Below are positions 30,901 to 39,421 of a stretch of DNA of 64,000 bases, piece by piece. Made by a program: the position numbers and the translations under genes. The first letter of the stretch is position 1, and each line of letters begins with the position of its first letter. The stretch is from positions 4,645,021-4,709,020 of the forward strand of contig NZ_CP011930.1 of NCBI RefSeq assembly GCF_001040945.1, written 5' to 3'. The notes beneath the pieces were generated by a model. It made no database searches. It had not been told where the DNA came from and worked only from the letters and a program-made list of their open reading frames with translations. This stretch comes from Herbaspirillum seropedicae. Its GTDB lineage: Bacteria > Pseudomonadota > Gammaproteobacteria > Burkholderiales > Burkholderiaceae_D.

Positions 30901-32077
30901 ATCCAAGATATTCAACTTCAATTTAGAAGCTGCAGGGATTAGCCGTGAGAACATCGCATGCTGGATTATGAGTCAGGCGTTTCTCTTCGGCTATCCAGGG
31001 AAGGAGAACCGAGGACTTCAGATTGATAGATTCTTCGCGAGAGAATACGGCTCCGGTCGCGCCCGGGAGGGATACGCCGAACGTTTAGGGAAGAAATATT
31101 ATTGGATTGCGCTCCATAGGCTTCTTGGAATCCTGGCGGACAACGTCTCTGTCGAGTCCAAATATTCCGACGAGGTGTTCTCCCCAGACCGCTCCTGGTC
31201 CATGGATGTGCGTAAGGTGGACCTCACCGATGTTCGCGATATCGCTCCCGCGAAGTCATATCCCGATGAAATTATCGAAGGTGGCCGCTATGCGTTCCCA
31301 GAGCGCACCAGCGATACCATCGCGTGGGTGAAGGCTCGAGACTTCTCACCGCATCAAGATTGTCTCTTGCGAATCGCAAACGACAAATCCGAATGGGTTC
31401 CATTGTGGTTCAGCGCCAGAGATAACGACAAAAATCCACATGAGTCATCGTGGAGTGGCGATTATCTCAATGTCGATTTGTTTTACAAAGCCATGTTTGC
31501 AAGGGCCGACGGCCTAGAAGCAAGGAACACACGCCAAGAGCTTGAAAGACTTGGGCAACATGACTGCCATCCATACAAAGGCTACTTCGCTGAGTATCCC
31601 GATGGCGATGTGTACTCTCAACTCGCTGATGAGGGTTATATGTACCTGGGGCGAAATGGAACATCGTTGGCGATGGTTACGCTTCTGCGAGGTAACGAGT
31701 GGGACTATGACTATTCGTGGGAAAGCCGCGCCGAAAGCCTCAACGTTCCATCACCCGACATCATCAGGACGCTCAAACTTCATTGGGACCATCAGCGCGG
31801 CTGGTTGAATTCAGCTGGCGAGCTAGTGGTTTTTGAAACTTCCGCGGAGAAGCGCAGTGGCCTATACATCCGTCGCGAAGATTTGCTGCAATATTTGGAC
31901 TTGACGCAATCCGTGCTGGTTTACCGCGTGTTTGCAAACAAGGGGCACATTGACCAACTTGGAGTTTCGCCGCAAGTAGACATCAATACGCTGCTTGCAT
32001 ATTCCCCCCGAAATGCTCATGCAGTAATTGGGGAAGATGTCAGCCCCTGTAATTGTGAATCAATGGAAAAGTCTTGA
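27927..32077 (+). pseudogene. Avs-like protein, Mrr nuclease plus STAND NTPase, split by a frameshift
   Basis: Two reading frames together make one protein of about 1,380 residues. The first (27927-28961) has an Mrr-like nuclease: GDGGDGGVEAYF then GVQAKYF, giving D49 and Q67-A-K69. The second (open from 28742 to 32077) has a STAND P-loop LLLTGSASIGKT (Walker A), FVIFIDALNE (Walker B) and a long C-terminal helical and sensor-like region. The switch lies near 28770, where the in-frame helix LARL-ELLEQLSPLL is restored if one base is added. STAND proteins with N-terminal nucleases are the Avs antiviral sensors. Whether the shift is a real inactivation, a sequencing error, or two coupled proteins (TTG 28775) cannot be told here. 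Confidence 0.7.
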
Positions 32078-32101
32078 TGCCACAGCACACATGGTGAGAA
32101 T

Positions 32102-32788
32102 ATGTTGCTCAGCCGGACGCTATGGAGGTCGTATTTTGTCAAATATCAAACATCAAACATGGAGTCATTTGTGAGTTTAACAATCAGCGACATTCAGGCT
32201 GGAGACGTTTTGCTTTGCTATTCGCACATGACTGCTGGAGAAGATACAGCAGGTGAGACTGGCTACTCCCACGCAGCAATAGCTTTACGGGACGGACAAG
32301 TGCTCGAAGCGTCCAACTCGGGTGTGAAGGTGGTCTCGGCAAAGCGGCTCCTCGACGACTATGACCACATCGCGGTACTTAGAGAATACGATACCAGTGA
32401 GCTCTGGGACGAAACCAGATTGAACTCGCTGCACGAATTTGCGGCTCAGAACATAAACAAAGGCTTCAACCAGACAGGCTTAATGAGGTACCACAGCCGA
32501 AAAGAAGGTTACCAAAATGACCAAATGAAGCGAATTCGTGAGCACTTTGAGGGGACAGCGCCAGCAGTTGCAAGTGACCGAGGAGTTTATTTTTGCTCTG
32601 AGCTCGTCACCGCTGCATTTATTCATGTGGGGATAATTCTTCCATCAAGCGCAGTAGTATTTACACCGGAAACATTCTCGCCTAGCGACGTGGCCAAAGA
32701 CAAAGCGTTTGGCTTCTTCTGCGGTTACGTAAAATCCACCCAGAGCTACGTTATTCCGGAGGGTGACTTCTTCAAGCACCACATATAG
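32102..32788 (+). CDS. Permuted papain-like (NlpC/P60, YiiX-type) cysteine hydrolase
   Basis: Up to 228 residues. IQAGDVLLCYS, the GYSHAAIALRDG histidine segment and a later YFCSELVTAAF cysteine segment follow the circularly permuted papain order (His before Cys) of YiiX/YebB-type hydrolases, which cut amide or ester bonds. The start is uncertain: ATG 32159 or GTG 32171 would remove the unlike N-terminus. No signal peptide is evident, so it probably acts in the cytoplasm. It lies 24 bases after the STAND gene and could be co-transcribed with it. Confidence 0.65.
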   Translation: MLLSRTLWRSYFVKYQTSNMESFVSLTISDIQAGDVLLCYSHMTAGEDTAGETGYSHAAIALRDGQVLEASNSGVKVVSAKRLLDDYDHIAVLREYDTSELWDETRLNSLHEFAAQNINKGFNQTGLMRYHSRKEGYQNDQMKRIREHFEGTAPAVASDRGVYFCSELVTAAFIHVGIILPSSAVVFTPETFSPSDVAKDKAFGFFCGYVKSTQSYVIPEGDFFKHHI

Positions 32789-33275
32789 TTGATAGCTTCC
32801 TTGCCGCCCAAATTACCCAAGGTACTTCGTCGTGCGGAGGCGGCGAAAACATCGGAGGCCATGCCGGTGCGCTCCTGCCGTTACTTCGCGCCCCTAGTAG
32901 TCTGCACTTTCCACTCATCCGCTATAATCTGCTGCCGCAATTTGGCATCGAGATACTGTTGTTCGGACATCAGCTACCAGCCCGTTGGCCGGAACCAACC
33001 AACGACGCAACTTGTGTCGCGGAGCGCAATTTGAATGTGGGAGTTCTTGTGAAACGCTGATGGGGAGCAACCGGTTCACCTTGTCGGAAGGCGCCGCGCA
33101 CCGCTTGATATGACACTCTGTCAAGCCTGCGTCGTCGCCGTTCGCCCATCCCAGCGGCTACATCAGCATGTTCGAAGTGGTCAGGCGTGGGCCCGCACCG
33201 CTGGGAGGCTCGTTTCGAAATGCTGGCCCCTCATTACACCACTGATTGGGACCAGCTCCCCCAAGCGAGGTGGGC
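32789..33275. other. Gap of about 490 bases, possible coding debris
   Basis: No convincing gene. GC content rises compared with the neighbours. A short open stretch at about 33130-33243 reads like a protein fragment (HPSGYISMFEVVRRGPAPLGG) before a stop, which suggests remains of a decayed gene, but I do not recognise it. Confidence 0.4.
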
Positions 33276-33620
33276 ATGGACTTCTTCGTAATTCAAATGC
33301 GCCAGAACGGTATCGAGGTGAAGCGCGAGCTGCTGGGCGACCAACCACGACTCATTGGAGACCTCGTCATCACCAACAGTGACGATACTCGCGGCCGGTC
33401 AACGAGAATCGCCCGCCTTCAGAAAGAAAGTGGAGAAGTGCTGCTCGAGTTGCTAGACGCCCAAGTCGATGCATTCAAGGGCAGCCGCATGGTTCTTCGG
33501 GGAATCGAAAGCAAGCAAACTGCACAAGGGCACGCGGAATTCTTACAGGCTTGGCTCTGCATCGAGCCTCTCCCCCCCTCCGACCTCTCTCGAGCGCTTT
33601 TTCAAGGAATCAGGCGGTGA
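33276..33620 (+). CDS. Hypothetical protein
   Basis: A 114-residue protein with no family I recognise. It is a mixed alpha/beta chain with several short beta-prone runs (RLIGDLVITN, EVLLELLD, RMVLRGIE) and an EFLQAWLCIEP ending. ATG 33276 is preferred because GAGG lies five bases upstream; an in-frame TTG at 33246 would add ten residues. Its codon use is GC-richer than the surrounding cargo, so it may have come with a different segment. Confidence 0.55.
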   Translation: MDFFVIQMRQNGIEVKRELLGDQPRLIGDLVITNSDDTRGRSTRIARLQKESGEVLLELLDAQVDAFKGSRMVLRGIESKQTAQGHAEFLQAWLCIEPLPPSDLSRALFQGIRR

Positions 33621-33723
33621 CCGGCATTAGAATAAAGGCCATGGCAAGGCACTGCACTCATAGGGAACTACGGACCTCGGGGTGAGTGTTTCGGATGTCT
33701 CATTTTGCGAAACAGGTGATGCA

Positions 33724-34533
33724 ATGGGTCAATCAAAACAACGAAAAAATGCATTCAAGCAAGAGCACCCACGTTGCATCTTCTGCGGCGGAGAACGCGA
33801 AACGACAACCGAGGAACATTGCCCGCCCCGGGCGCTCTTCAATCATAAGCATTGGCCAGAAGGATTTGTATTTCCATCGTGCGAACCGTGTAACAACGGT
33901 ACTTCAAACGACGATGCAATAGTCGCCCTGTTGGCGCGCATGGACCCCATGAATCCAGAAAGGGGGGCGGACGAAAGAATTCCTGGGCTAATGCTCAACG
34001 TCCACAATCAAGGAAATGGCTTTCTATTGAACATGTTCAATGTCTCCACGAGGCAGGCGCGGAATGCAATGCGACGTCTCAACATGGCTCCTGCCCCTGG
34101 CCAGCTTCGACGGCATTCTGGTGTTGTGAACGTTCCGGCCCGCGCAGACGATGCTGTAATTGTTTTGGCACGCAAGCTGACGAAGGCCCTTTTCTATAGA
34201 GCAACCGGACGGCCATTTCCAGTTGATGGAGATATTCTTTTCAATTGGTTCACCAATGCGACATTGCTTGAGCATGGTGAAATTCCCGCACTGATGTATG
34301 CAGCTCAATTCCGCTCTGAATCGATACCGACCGTGCGTAGCGGAATCAACTTAGCTAACCAGTTCGACTGCCGCATTTCACTCTCACCAGACAATAATCT
34401 ACTGATTGTCCAAGCCCTATTTGGCGCAACCTTCGGCTTCGTTACAGCCGCAAGTAGCACTCCTCGGCTCCTGTCTGACATCAACGCCAGATGGATAGCG
34501 CAAGAGGAAGGCTCTCTTTTCCGCAGCATATGA
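33724..34533 (+). CDS. HNH endonuclease-like protein
   Basis: A 269-residue protein. The N-terminus has CIFCGG, then TTEEHCPPRALF, then FPSCEPCNNGTSNDD: two CxxC-type zinc pairs around an E-H core, the arrangement of HNH/treble-clef nucleases. The remaining 200 residues are unassigned and probably recognise the target or a partner. ATG 33724 (MGQSKQRK) is preferred over GTG 33682. It precedes the next gene by seven bases, so the two are probably an operon. Confidence 0.65.
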   Translation: MGQSKQRKNAFKQEHPRCIFCGGERETTTEEHCPPRALFNHKHWPEGFVFPSCEPCNNGTSNDDAIVALLARMDPMNPERGADERIPGLMLNVHNQGNGFLLNMFNVSTRQARNAMRRLNMAPAPGQLRRHSGVVNVPARADDAVIVLARKLTKALFYRATGRPFPVDGDILFNWFTNATLLEHGEIPALMYAAQFRSESIPTVRSGINLANQFDCRISLSPDNNLLIVQALFGATFGFVTAASSTPRLLSDINARWIAQEEGSLFRSI

Positions 34534-34540
34534 GACATCA

Positions 34541-35323
34541 ATGAACACATCGAATTCGCCCAAATTGAAAGAAGCCGAAGAAGCCTCATTCGCTCACGGC
34601 ATTTCTGAACTCATCGGAATGTCTGTCATGAACCTGGTGGAAAAAATGAGACCACCGCAAGAATCGACCGAACGGGTCAAGGCGGCCCTTTTTCTCAATA
34701 TCTGCGAGAGCTTCCAGGCCGCAATCATTTTAGTTCGCCGAGACCTCTCGGCGCACTCGGGCCTCCATATTCGGGCAATGCTCGAATCCTTTGTGCACCT
34801 AACCATGCTCAACCGAGATTCCGTCTACTTGGCCCAAATGACCTTCGACCAAGTGAAAGGGCAGCTAAAGGTACAGGAGGCGCTAGCAGAGGACCCATTC
34901 ATCTCCGCTGGCAGCAAGCAACGAATTGCGGAATATACAAAAGAGCTGAAAGTTAGATACGACGAACTGTATAAGCAAGGCTATCGTGCCAAAAAATTAG
35001 GCGACCTCATCAAGTTACATGAGGATGCGAATCTCTCCCACTACTACGCCAGCTACCAGCAGTTGAATAGCATGGCGCATTGGGACCTGACGATGCTGAC
35101 AGACAGACACATGGAAAAAGACGGCGGGATGACTATATTTTCAAAAAGCTCGGATAGAGTGACCATCGCGGTCCTATTCACGGCAATGATGGTGATGGTG
35201 AGCGCTACAGCCGCAGTTGAGAAAGTGACGTCCTTTGCCGAAGGGGTCTATGAGAAAGAATTTGACTCGATGAACCAAGCTTGGGGACGCTACTTGGAAC
35301 ATACCGGGCCGCGACAGGAATGA
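34541..35323 (+). CDS. DUF5677-like helical protein
   Basis: A 260-residue, mostly helical protein. The segment RRDLSAHSGLHIRAMLESFVHLTML resembles the core of DUF5677 proteins, and SYQQLNSMAHWDL is a second conserved-looking stretch with a histidine. It may belong to the HEPN-like helical group, but I see no clear RX4-6H motif. The tight spacing behind the HNH gene suggests a two-gene unit. Function unknown. Confidence 0.55.
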   Translation: MNTSNSPKLKEAEEASFAHGISELIGMSVMNLVEKMRPPQESTERVKAALFLNICESFQAAIILVRRDLSAHSGLHIRAMLESFVHLTMLNRDSVYLAQMTFDQVKGQLKVQEALAEDPFISAGSKQRIAEYTKELKVRYDELYKQGYRAKKLGDLIKLHEDANLSHYYASYQQLNSMAHWDLTMLTDRHMEKDGGMTIFSKSSDRVTIAVLFTAMMVMVSATAAVEKVTSFAEGVYEKEFDSMNQAWGRYLEHTGPRQE

Positions 35324-35504
35324 TGCAGACCCAACATTAATCAGGCCAGCTGATGTCTCGAGCGCGATACCGCGAACCACCCTGCCGACCTGACGAAAAC
35401 GTAGCTCTGACCCAAAAGTAGACCATCTGCCAAAAAAATCTCACGGCAAAGGGCAATTCAGAAATCGAAACGCTTTTCTGACAACGTCCGTGCGACCGGG
35501 CTGA

Positions 35505-36575
35505 TTATCTGCTACAACTGGCGATGTGAACAATATTTGCAAGCACACCGAATTCGAGTGCTTTGGAGAGCCGAAGGCAGTCTCTTAAGACTGGACGTAT
35601 CCGCGGTCGCCCTTTGATTGTCTTCACAAAATCAAAAATATTTTGAATTCGCTCTGCATGCGAAGGGTGCGTAGAACTTTCCTCAAATTGCCGGGTACCA
35701 ATAAGCCGCGAAACTCTTTGACACACCTCCATTGCACTGAAAAACAAAAGTGGACCGATAAATTGGTAAGCGAATGGATTTCCCTCCTGCTTACCGAAAC
35801 TTGTGCAAAGCGCTAGCCCGACTACGTCGCAATGTAATTCCACATCCTTCTCTGACCAATCAGGAGGAGTGCCATTCGTATCAGGAAAATCTTCTTGCAG
35901 CAGGAAATGGCCAATTTCGTGGCCCAAAATAAAGACCTCCATAGCAGTGACCATAAGCATTCTTGCGTCACTCAATTTATCTGGAATCGCCAGTTTCCCA
36001 ATGCCCAATACGCTTCCGCGTGTTGCGTATCGCCATGCTAAAGACGTCGCACTTCCTATCACGCCCCTTCGAACAAGCTTCGGAAGAACGTATTTCGCCG
36101 TATGCTTTCTGCGGCACACTCCTGCGAGCTGCTGCAACGACAACGTATATATTTTCCCCCAGTAATTACAGAATGAGTAAGTACCCTGACCTGCAAATAG
36201 CAGATGCCTTTCGCTTGAGGGCACCGCTGCCGGCGAAGCATCTACAGCAGGAGAGGTGGAGAAATATATCGGTAGTTTTGGGGCAATCTTGTGCTCTTCG
36301 GCCAGCTTGAGAAGCTTTTCTAGCAACGGCTCGAAAATCCTCTTTCCGAACACGTCCTGGTAAGGTCCCTGAGTGGACAAGTCCTGGACAGTCCACTCCA
36401 TAAACCTCATTAAGCTTGTATCGACAGAGTGATTGCCAATTTTATTCGCAAACAGAGTATGCCGATTTTCTCTGAGCCATTTCGATTGCTCTTCTAAAAA
36501 ATCTTCACTTCCCTCGGTAACAAGTTGCTTCTGTAAATATTCGACGTATCGATTTTCTTCAGTATCTTCAAGCAT
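35505..36575 (-). CDS. Putative zinc metallopeptidase (HExxH)
   Basis: A 356-residue protein with HEIGHFLL (residues about 216-223) followed by ELHCDVVGLAL. This is the HExxH zinc motif plus an acidic third-ligand helix, seen in several gluzincin-like peptidases. HPSHAERI near the C-terminus is a second histidine cluster. There is no signal peptide and no long hydrophobic run. I cannot assign a family. In islands, such peptidases can cleave a repressor or act as toxins; that is speculation. It is transcribed alone, opposite to its neighbours. Confidence 0.5.
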   Translation of the reverse strand: MLEDTEENRYVEYLQKQLVTEGSEDFLEEQSKWLRENRHTLFANKIGNHSVDTSLMRFMEWTVQDLSTQGPYQDVFGKRIFEPLLEKLLKLAEEHKIAPKLPIYFSTSPAVDASPAAVPSSERHLLFAGQGTYSFCNYWGKIYTLSLQQLAGVCRRKHTAKYVLPKLVRRGVIGSATSLAWRYATRGSVLGIGKLAIPDKLSDARMLMVTAMEVFILGHEIGHFLLQEDFPDTNGTPPDWSEKDVELHCDVVGLALCTSFGKQEGNPFAYQFIGPLLFFSAMEVCQRVSRLIGTRQFEESSTHPSHAERIQNIFDFVKTIKGRPRIRPVLRDCLRLSKALEFGVLANIVHIASCSR

Positions 36576-36760
36576 GTTCGCTTTGGCACCAACTTAGTAT
36601 GACAACGGATTAACGGGATTGAAAATGAATCGGTGGATAAGCATATCGCCATTCTCGATGCCTGAGCGGCGAGCCCACCTGAAACACAATTGACAAACAG
36701 CAATGGTTCAGCCACCTCATCGTTGATTGCCATTAAGAAACGTCACAATAAGGGGAGAAG

Positions 36761-37294
36761 ATGTCCAAGAAGTTGTTGTCCGTACTGGCAGCTAGCGCTG
36801 TGCTGCTTACCGGCTGTTTGATTCCAGAATCCTTCAAGGTCGAGGCCGACTTCGCTGCAAATGGTGACTACAGCTTTAGCTACGATGGCACGGCCGTGCA
36901 TGCAATGGCCGCAGCGGAGGAAAAGCAAAAGGGTTCTTTGCGCGAGAAAGATGAAGAGGGGCTGAAGGCTGAGGCCACGAAGATGAAGAAAGACCCGATG
37001 GTGCAGTCAGCAGAATACTTGGGCCAGGGCCGCTACCAACTGAAGCTGCTAGCGAAGAAGAAAGCCGGCGAGAACATGAAGATGATGGATATCTTCTCCG
37101 TAACCCAGGGAAAGGACGGTGTCATCACAATTGCCTCGCCGAAGCTTGCGGCCAAGGATGTTCAAGAATTGTCCAAGCTGGGAATTAAGATTGATGGGAC
37201 CCTGGAGGTTGTTTTGCCGAAGAATGCAACCATCATCTCTCACAATGCGACCAGCAAGCCAAAGTTCTTTGGCTTGTTCGGCACCTATGCTTAG
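36761..37294 (+). CDS. Putative lipoprotein
   Basis: A 177-residue protein with a signal peptide and lipobox (LLSVLAASAVLLTGC, lipidated Cys at residue 19). The mature part is rich in lysine and short beta-prone stretches and ends in a hydrophobic FFGLFGTYA. The family is unknown. GGGGAG precedes the ATG. It is one of the few island products expected at the cell envelope, so it may concern surface or phage-entry traits, or simply be passenger DNA. Confidence 0.7.
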   Translation: MSKKLLSVLAASAVLLTGCLIPESFKVEADFAANGDYSFSYDGTAVHAMAAAEEKQKGSLREKDEEGLKAEATKMKKDPMVQSAEYLGQGRYQLKLLAKKKAGENMKMMDIFSVTQGKDGVITIASPKLAAKDVQELSKLGIKIDGTLEVVLPKNATIISHNATSKPKFFGLFGTYA

Positions 37295-37367
37295 AAGATT
37301 GGCTCACTGGACCAGCGAGCCGAGATGAAAATCAAATTGAACTGATATCCATCTCTGTTGATGAAAG

Positions 37368-37394
37368 AATGCCGGCTTGTGGCCGGCATTTTTT
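37368..37394. terminator. Bidirectional rho-independent terminator
   Basis: Stem AATGCCGGC / GCCGGCATT with a 5-base loop, followed by TTTTTA on the plus strand. It closes the lipoprotein gene. The convergent gene ends at 37393, inside this hairpin. Confidence 0.75.
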
Positions 37395-38151
37395 ACATCC
37401 TCACCCGGCCTTTATCGCCATATCCAAGCGGCTCGACTTCCATTGCAAGAAGCTTTTTCTCCAAAATCCTGCTGCACTTGAAAGAATCCACTGCCGATTG
37501 AATCCAAGCGCCGGTCTGCCTTTCCAACCACGTAGAACCAGCTGCATCACACTCTTTGAGGCTCGCGTAATACCCCGAGAAAACAATCTGCTTCCGGGGA
37601 TTTACCACCACGTCTACAGAAATCTCATCGAAACCGATATCTTCGACGCTGGCTCGCGCAGCATCGCCCGTGGGCAGCACAAAATCAAAGTCTAGGCGGA
37701 GGGGCGCGCGCGCGCCCCTCTCGTCATGTCCTGACCATCGATTGTCACCAGGACGGAGCGAGAAAATGCGCCGCCGCAATGCTTCGTTAACAGTGGCGAC
37801 CATCAAATTTCTCCACGCCTTCTGACGCTTTGTTTTGTACTCGATATCGAATGAGTGCAAACAAACCGTTTCACGCATGCCCTCAATGTCCTCGGTATCG
37901 AAGTAAAAGCCTTCCTCGATTGCATATCCCAACTCATTGAGACGCGCCGTGAGACGCTCTTCGCATACGAAAAAGAACATGGGGTCATCACCTTGGTTGG
38001 CGATTTCCTTCAGCATAGCGGCGTTGGTATTGAAGCCAAGAGAGTACGCAATTGCCTCCGACAGATGAGAGGATTTGCACTCATCGAACCATTTGGTCAG
38101 GTCGGCTTTGATGGCCTTAACGGCCTTGGTAGAGAGCGGAATGCTCGCCAT
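37393..38151 (-). CDS. Hypothetical protein
   Basis: A 252-residue protein. The N-terminal 45 residues (KWFDECKSSHLSEAIAYSLGFNTNAAM) resemble the small helical domain found at the N-terminus of some plasmid and phage proteins (Glyoxalase-8-like); this match is weak. The rest is beta-rich and holds no catalytic motif I can name. It is convergent with the lipoprotein gene. Function unknown. Confidence 0.6.
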   Translation of the reverse strand: MASIPLSTKAVKAIKADLTKWFDECKSSHLSEAIAYSLGFNTNAAMLKEIANQGDDPMFFFVCEERLTARLNELGYAIEEGFYFDTEDIEGMRETVCLHSFDIEYKTKRQKAWRNLMVATVNEALRRRIFSLRPGDNRWSGHDERGARAPLRLDFDFVLPTGDAARASVEDIGFDEISVDVVVNPRKQIVFSGYYASLKECDAAGSTWLERQTGAWIQSAVDSFKCSRILEKKLLAMEVEPLGYGDKGRVRM

Positions 38152-38485
38152 AGATACACCTCAATCAGTTGTGCGGCCGGAGTTCGTCATTACGCACCGA
38201 CCCATGATTGAAAGTCAGAAATTTTTTGAAGCAATTCACCCTGTTTAACTCGACGACAAGTTGGGACCAGGAAGCCTAGCCGGAAGATTAGTCAGCCACA
38301 AGCTAGGTGTCAAGCGGTCGTCAAGAACACCGATTGTAGTTATCCCTGATTTGGCTGGAAAACGCTGTGGATAACTCAGTTTGCCTCCATCAAATCCTCG
38401 ACTCCAACTGGGATTTCCGGATTTGCCAAATAATTAGGCAATGTCTGAATATTTATAGAGCGACGAGCCTTCGCTCAGCGCGAAG
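38152..38485. other. Gap of about 334 bases with one consensus DnaA-box-like 9-mer
   Basis: No gene is visible between the two minus-strand genes. TGTGGATAA at 38366-38374 is a perfect DnaA-box 9-mer, but one copy can occur by chance. The region must hold the promoter of the downstream (minus-strand) hypothetical gene. Confidence 0.35.
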
Positions 38486-39268
38486 TCATGAGCTCTTGAC
38501 GTCAACAAATTCCACCTTGACGATATCCGTTGCAGGCACTTGAAGGCCTTCGCCATTGAAACAACACATGCAGCTATCCGTCGGCCCACCTTCGTGAATT
38601 GTCGTATAAACATAGCTGATAGCAGAAGCAATACACCCTTCGTCGTCATCAGAATGGCCTTTAAATTTCACGATAGCGGGCCTTAATGCTTCGGAAAAGA
38701 TACTAGTAAGATTGATGCGCGTGCTGCGTTCAAAGCCAGAACAGATGTCGGCGACGATTTCAGGCAATCCAAGATAGTCGTGCTGATGTGTGTCATCAGG
38801 AGAAAACAAGGCATCTCGAACGAGCATCGCATAAGGCCCCCAATGCTCCGAATCGTTCGCCTTCAGCGAATAGAGATATTCTCCTACGCCATTGGACTCC
38901 AGCACCTTGCGTAGTTTCTGCTTAGTCTCGGTATCCGGAATCACGCTAACAAGTACCTTCTTTATCTGCGGCAGGACCACGCCTAGCGGAAGAATTCCAT
39001 CGGAAAAGGTGCTGCCTGGGAGCACACGTGTTCCATGAAACCAAAAAATCTCATCTAGCAGCGCTGGTCTACCAAAGTGGTCAATTACAACCGAATACAG
39101 GTAGTCTTTCAAATCCAGCATCTCTCGCCATTTGCTATCGTAAAAGGCGCCTATCTCGGGTAGGGTGAGAAACGCGCTTATACAGTCTGGCGACGCATTG
39201 AAAATCCGACCAAGACTTGCCAACGCAGAATCGAAGCTCTCGCAATCCAAAGTCACACCTGTCGCCAC
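38486..39268 (-). CDS. Hypothetical protein with an HGTR motif
   Basis: A 260-residue protein I do not recognise. DEIFWFHGTRVLPGSTFSDGILPL resembles the first strand and loop of ADP-ribosyltransferase-fold proteins (H-G-T followed by a G-I-x-P). The later YLYSLKANDSEHWGPYAML and the C-terminal SDDDEGCIASAISY would supply other residues. This is only a motif-level hint. It is divergent from the 715-residue nuclease-like gene, with 153 bases between them. Confidence 0.5.
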   Translation of the reverse strand: MATGVTLDCESFDSALASLGRIFNASPDCISAFLTLPEIGAFYDSKWREMLDLKDYLYSVVIDHFGRPALLDEIFWFHGTRVLPGSTFSDGILPLGVVLPQIKKVLVSVIPDTETKQKLRKVLESNGVGEYLYSLKANDSEHWGPYAMLVRDALFSPDDTHQHDYLGLPEIVADICSGFERSTRINLTSIFSEALRPAIVKFKGHSDDDEGCIASAISYVYTTIHEGGPTDSCMCCFNGEGLQVPATDIVKVEFVDVKSS

Positions 39269-39421
39269 TTATCCCCCGAGTTGCTGTATTGTCATATCAG
39301 TATGGCATGAAGCTCAAAGCGAATGATGGCGTAACGCACCTTGGCTTGTGCTCAGCGACGAAGAAGCGTTGAGAGCAAATAGCCGGTTTCGGCCTGTTAT
39401 GGTTTTCTATATCAAATAAAA

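Noticed and set aside
32915..33124. A 69-residue minus-strand ORF in the gap after the papain-like gene
   Set aside because: No ribosome site, no recognisable composition or motif, and it overlaps GC-rich debris.
24016..38374. TTATCCACA (24016) and TGTGGATAA (38366) as DnaA boxes of a replication origin
   Set aside because: Only two isolated copies far apart, no cluster, no AT-rich unwinding element and no replication gene. About one copy in a window this size is expected by chance.
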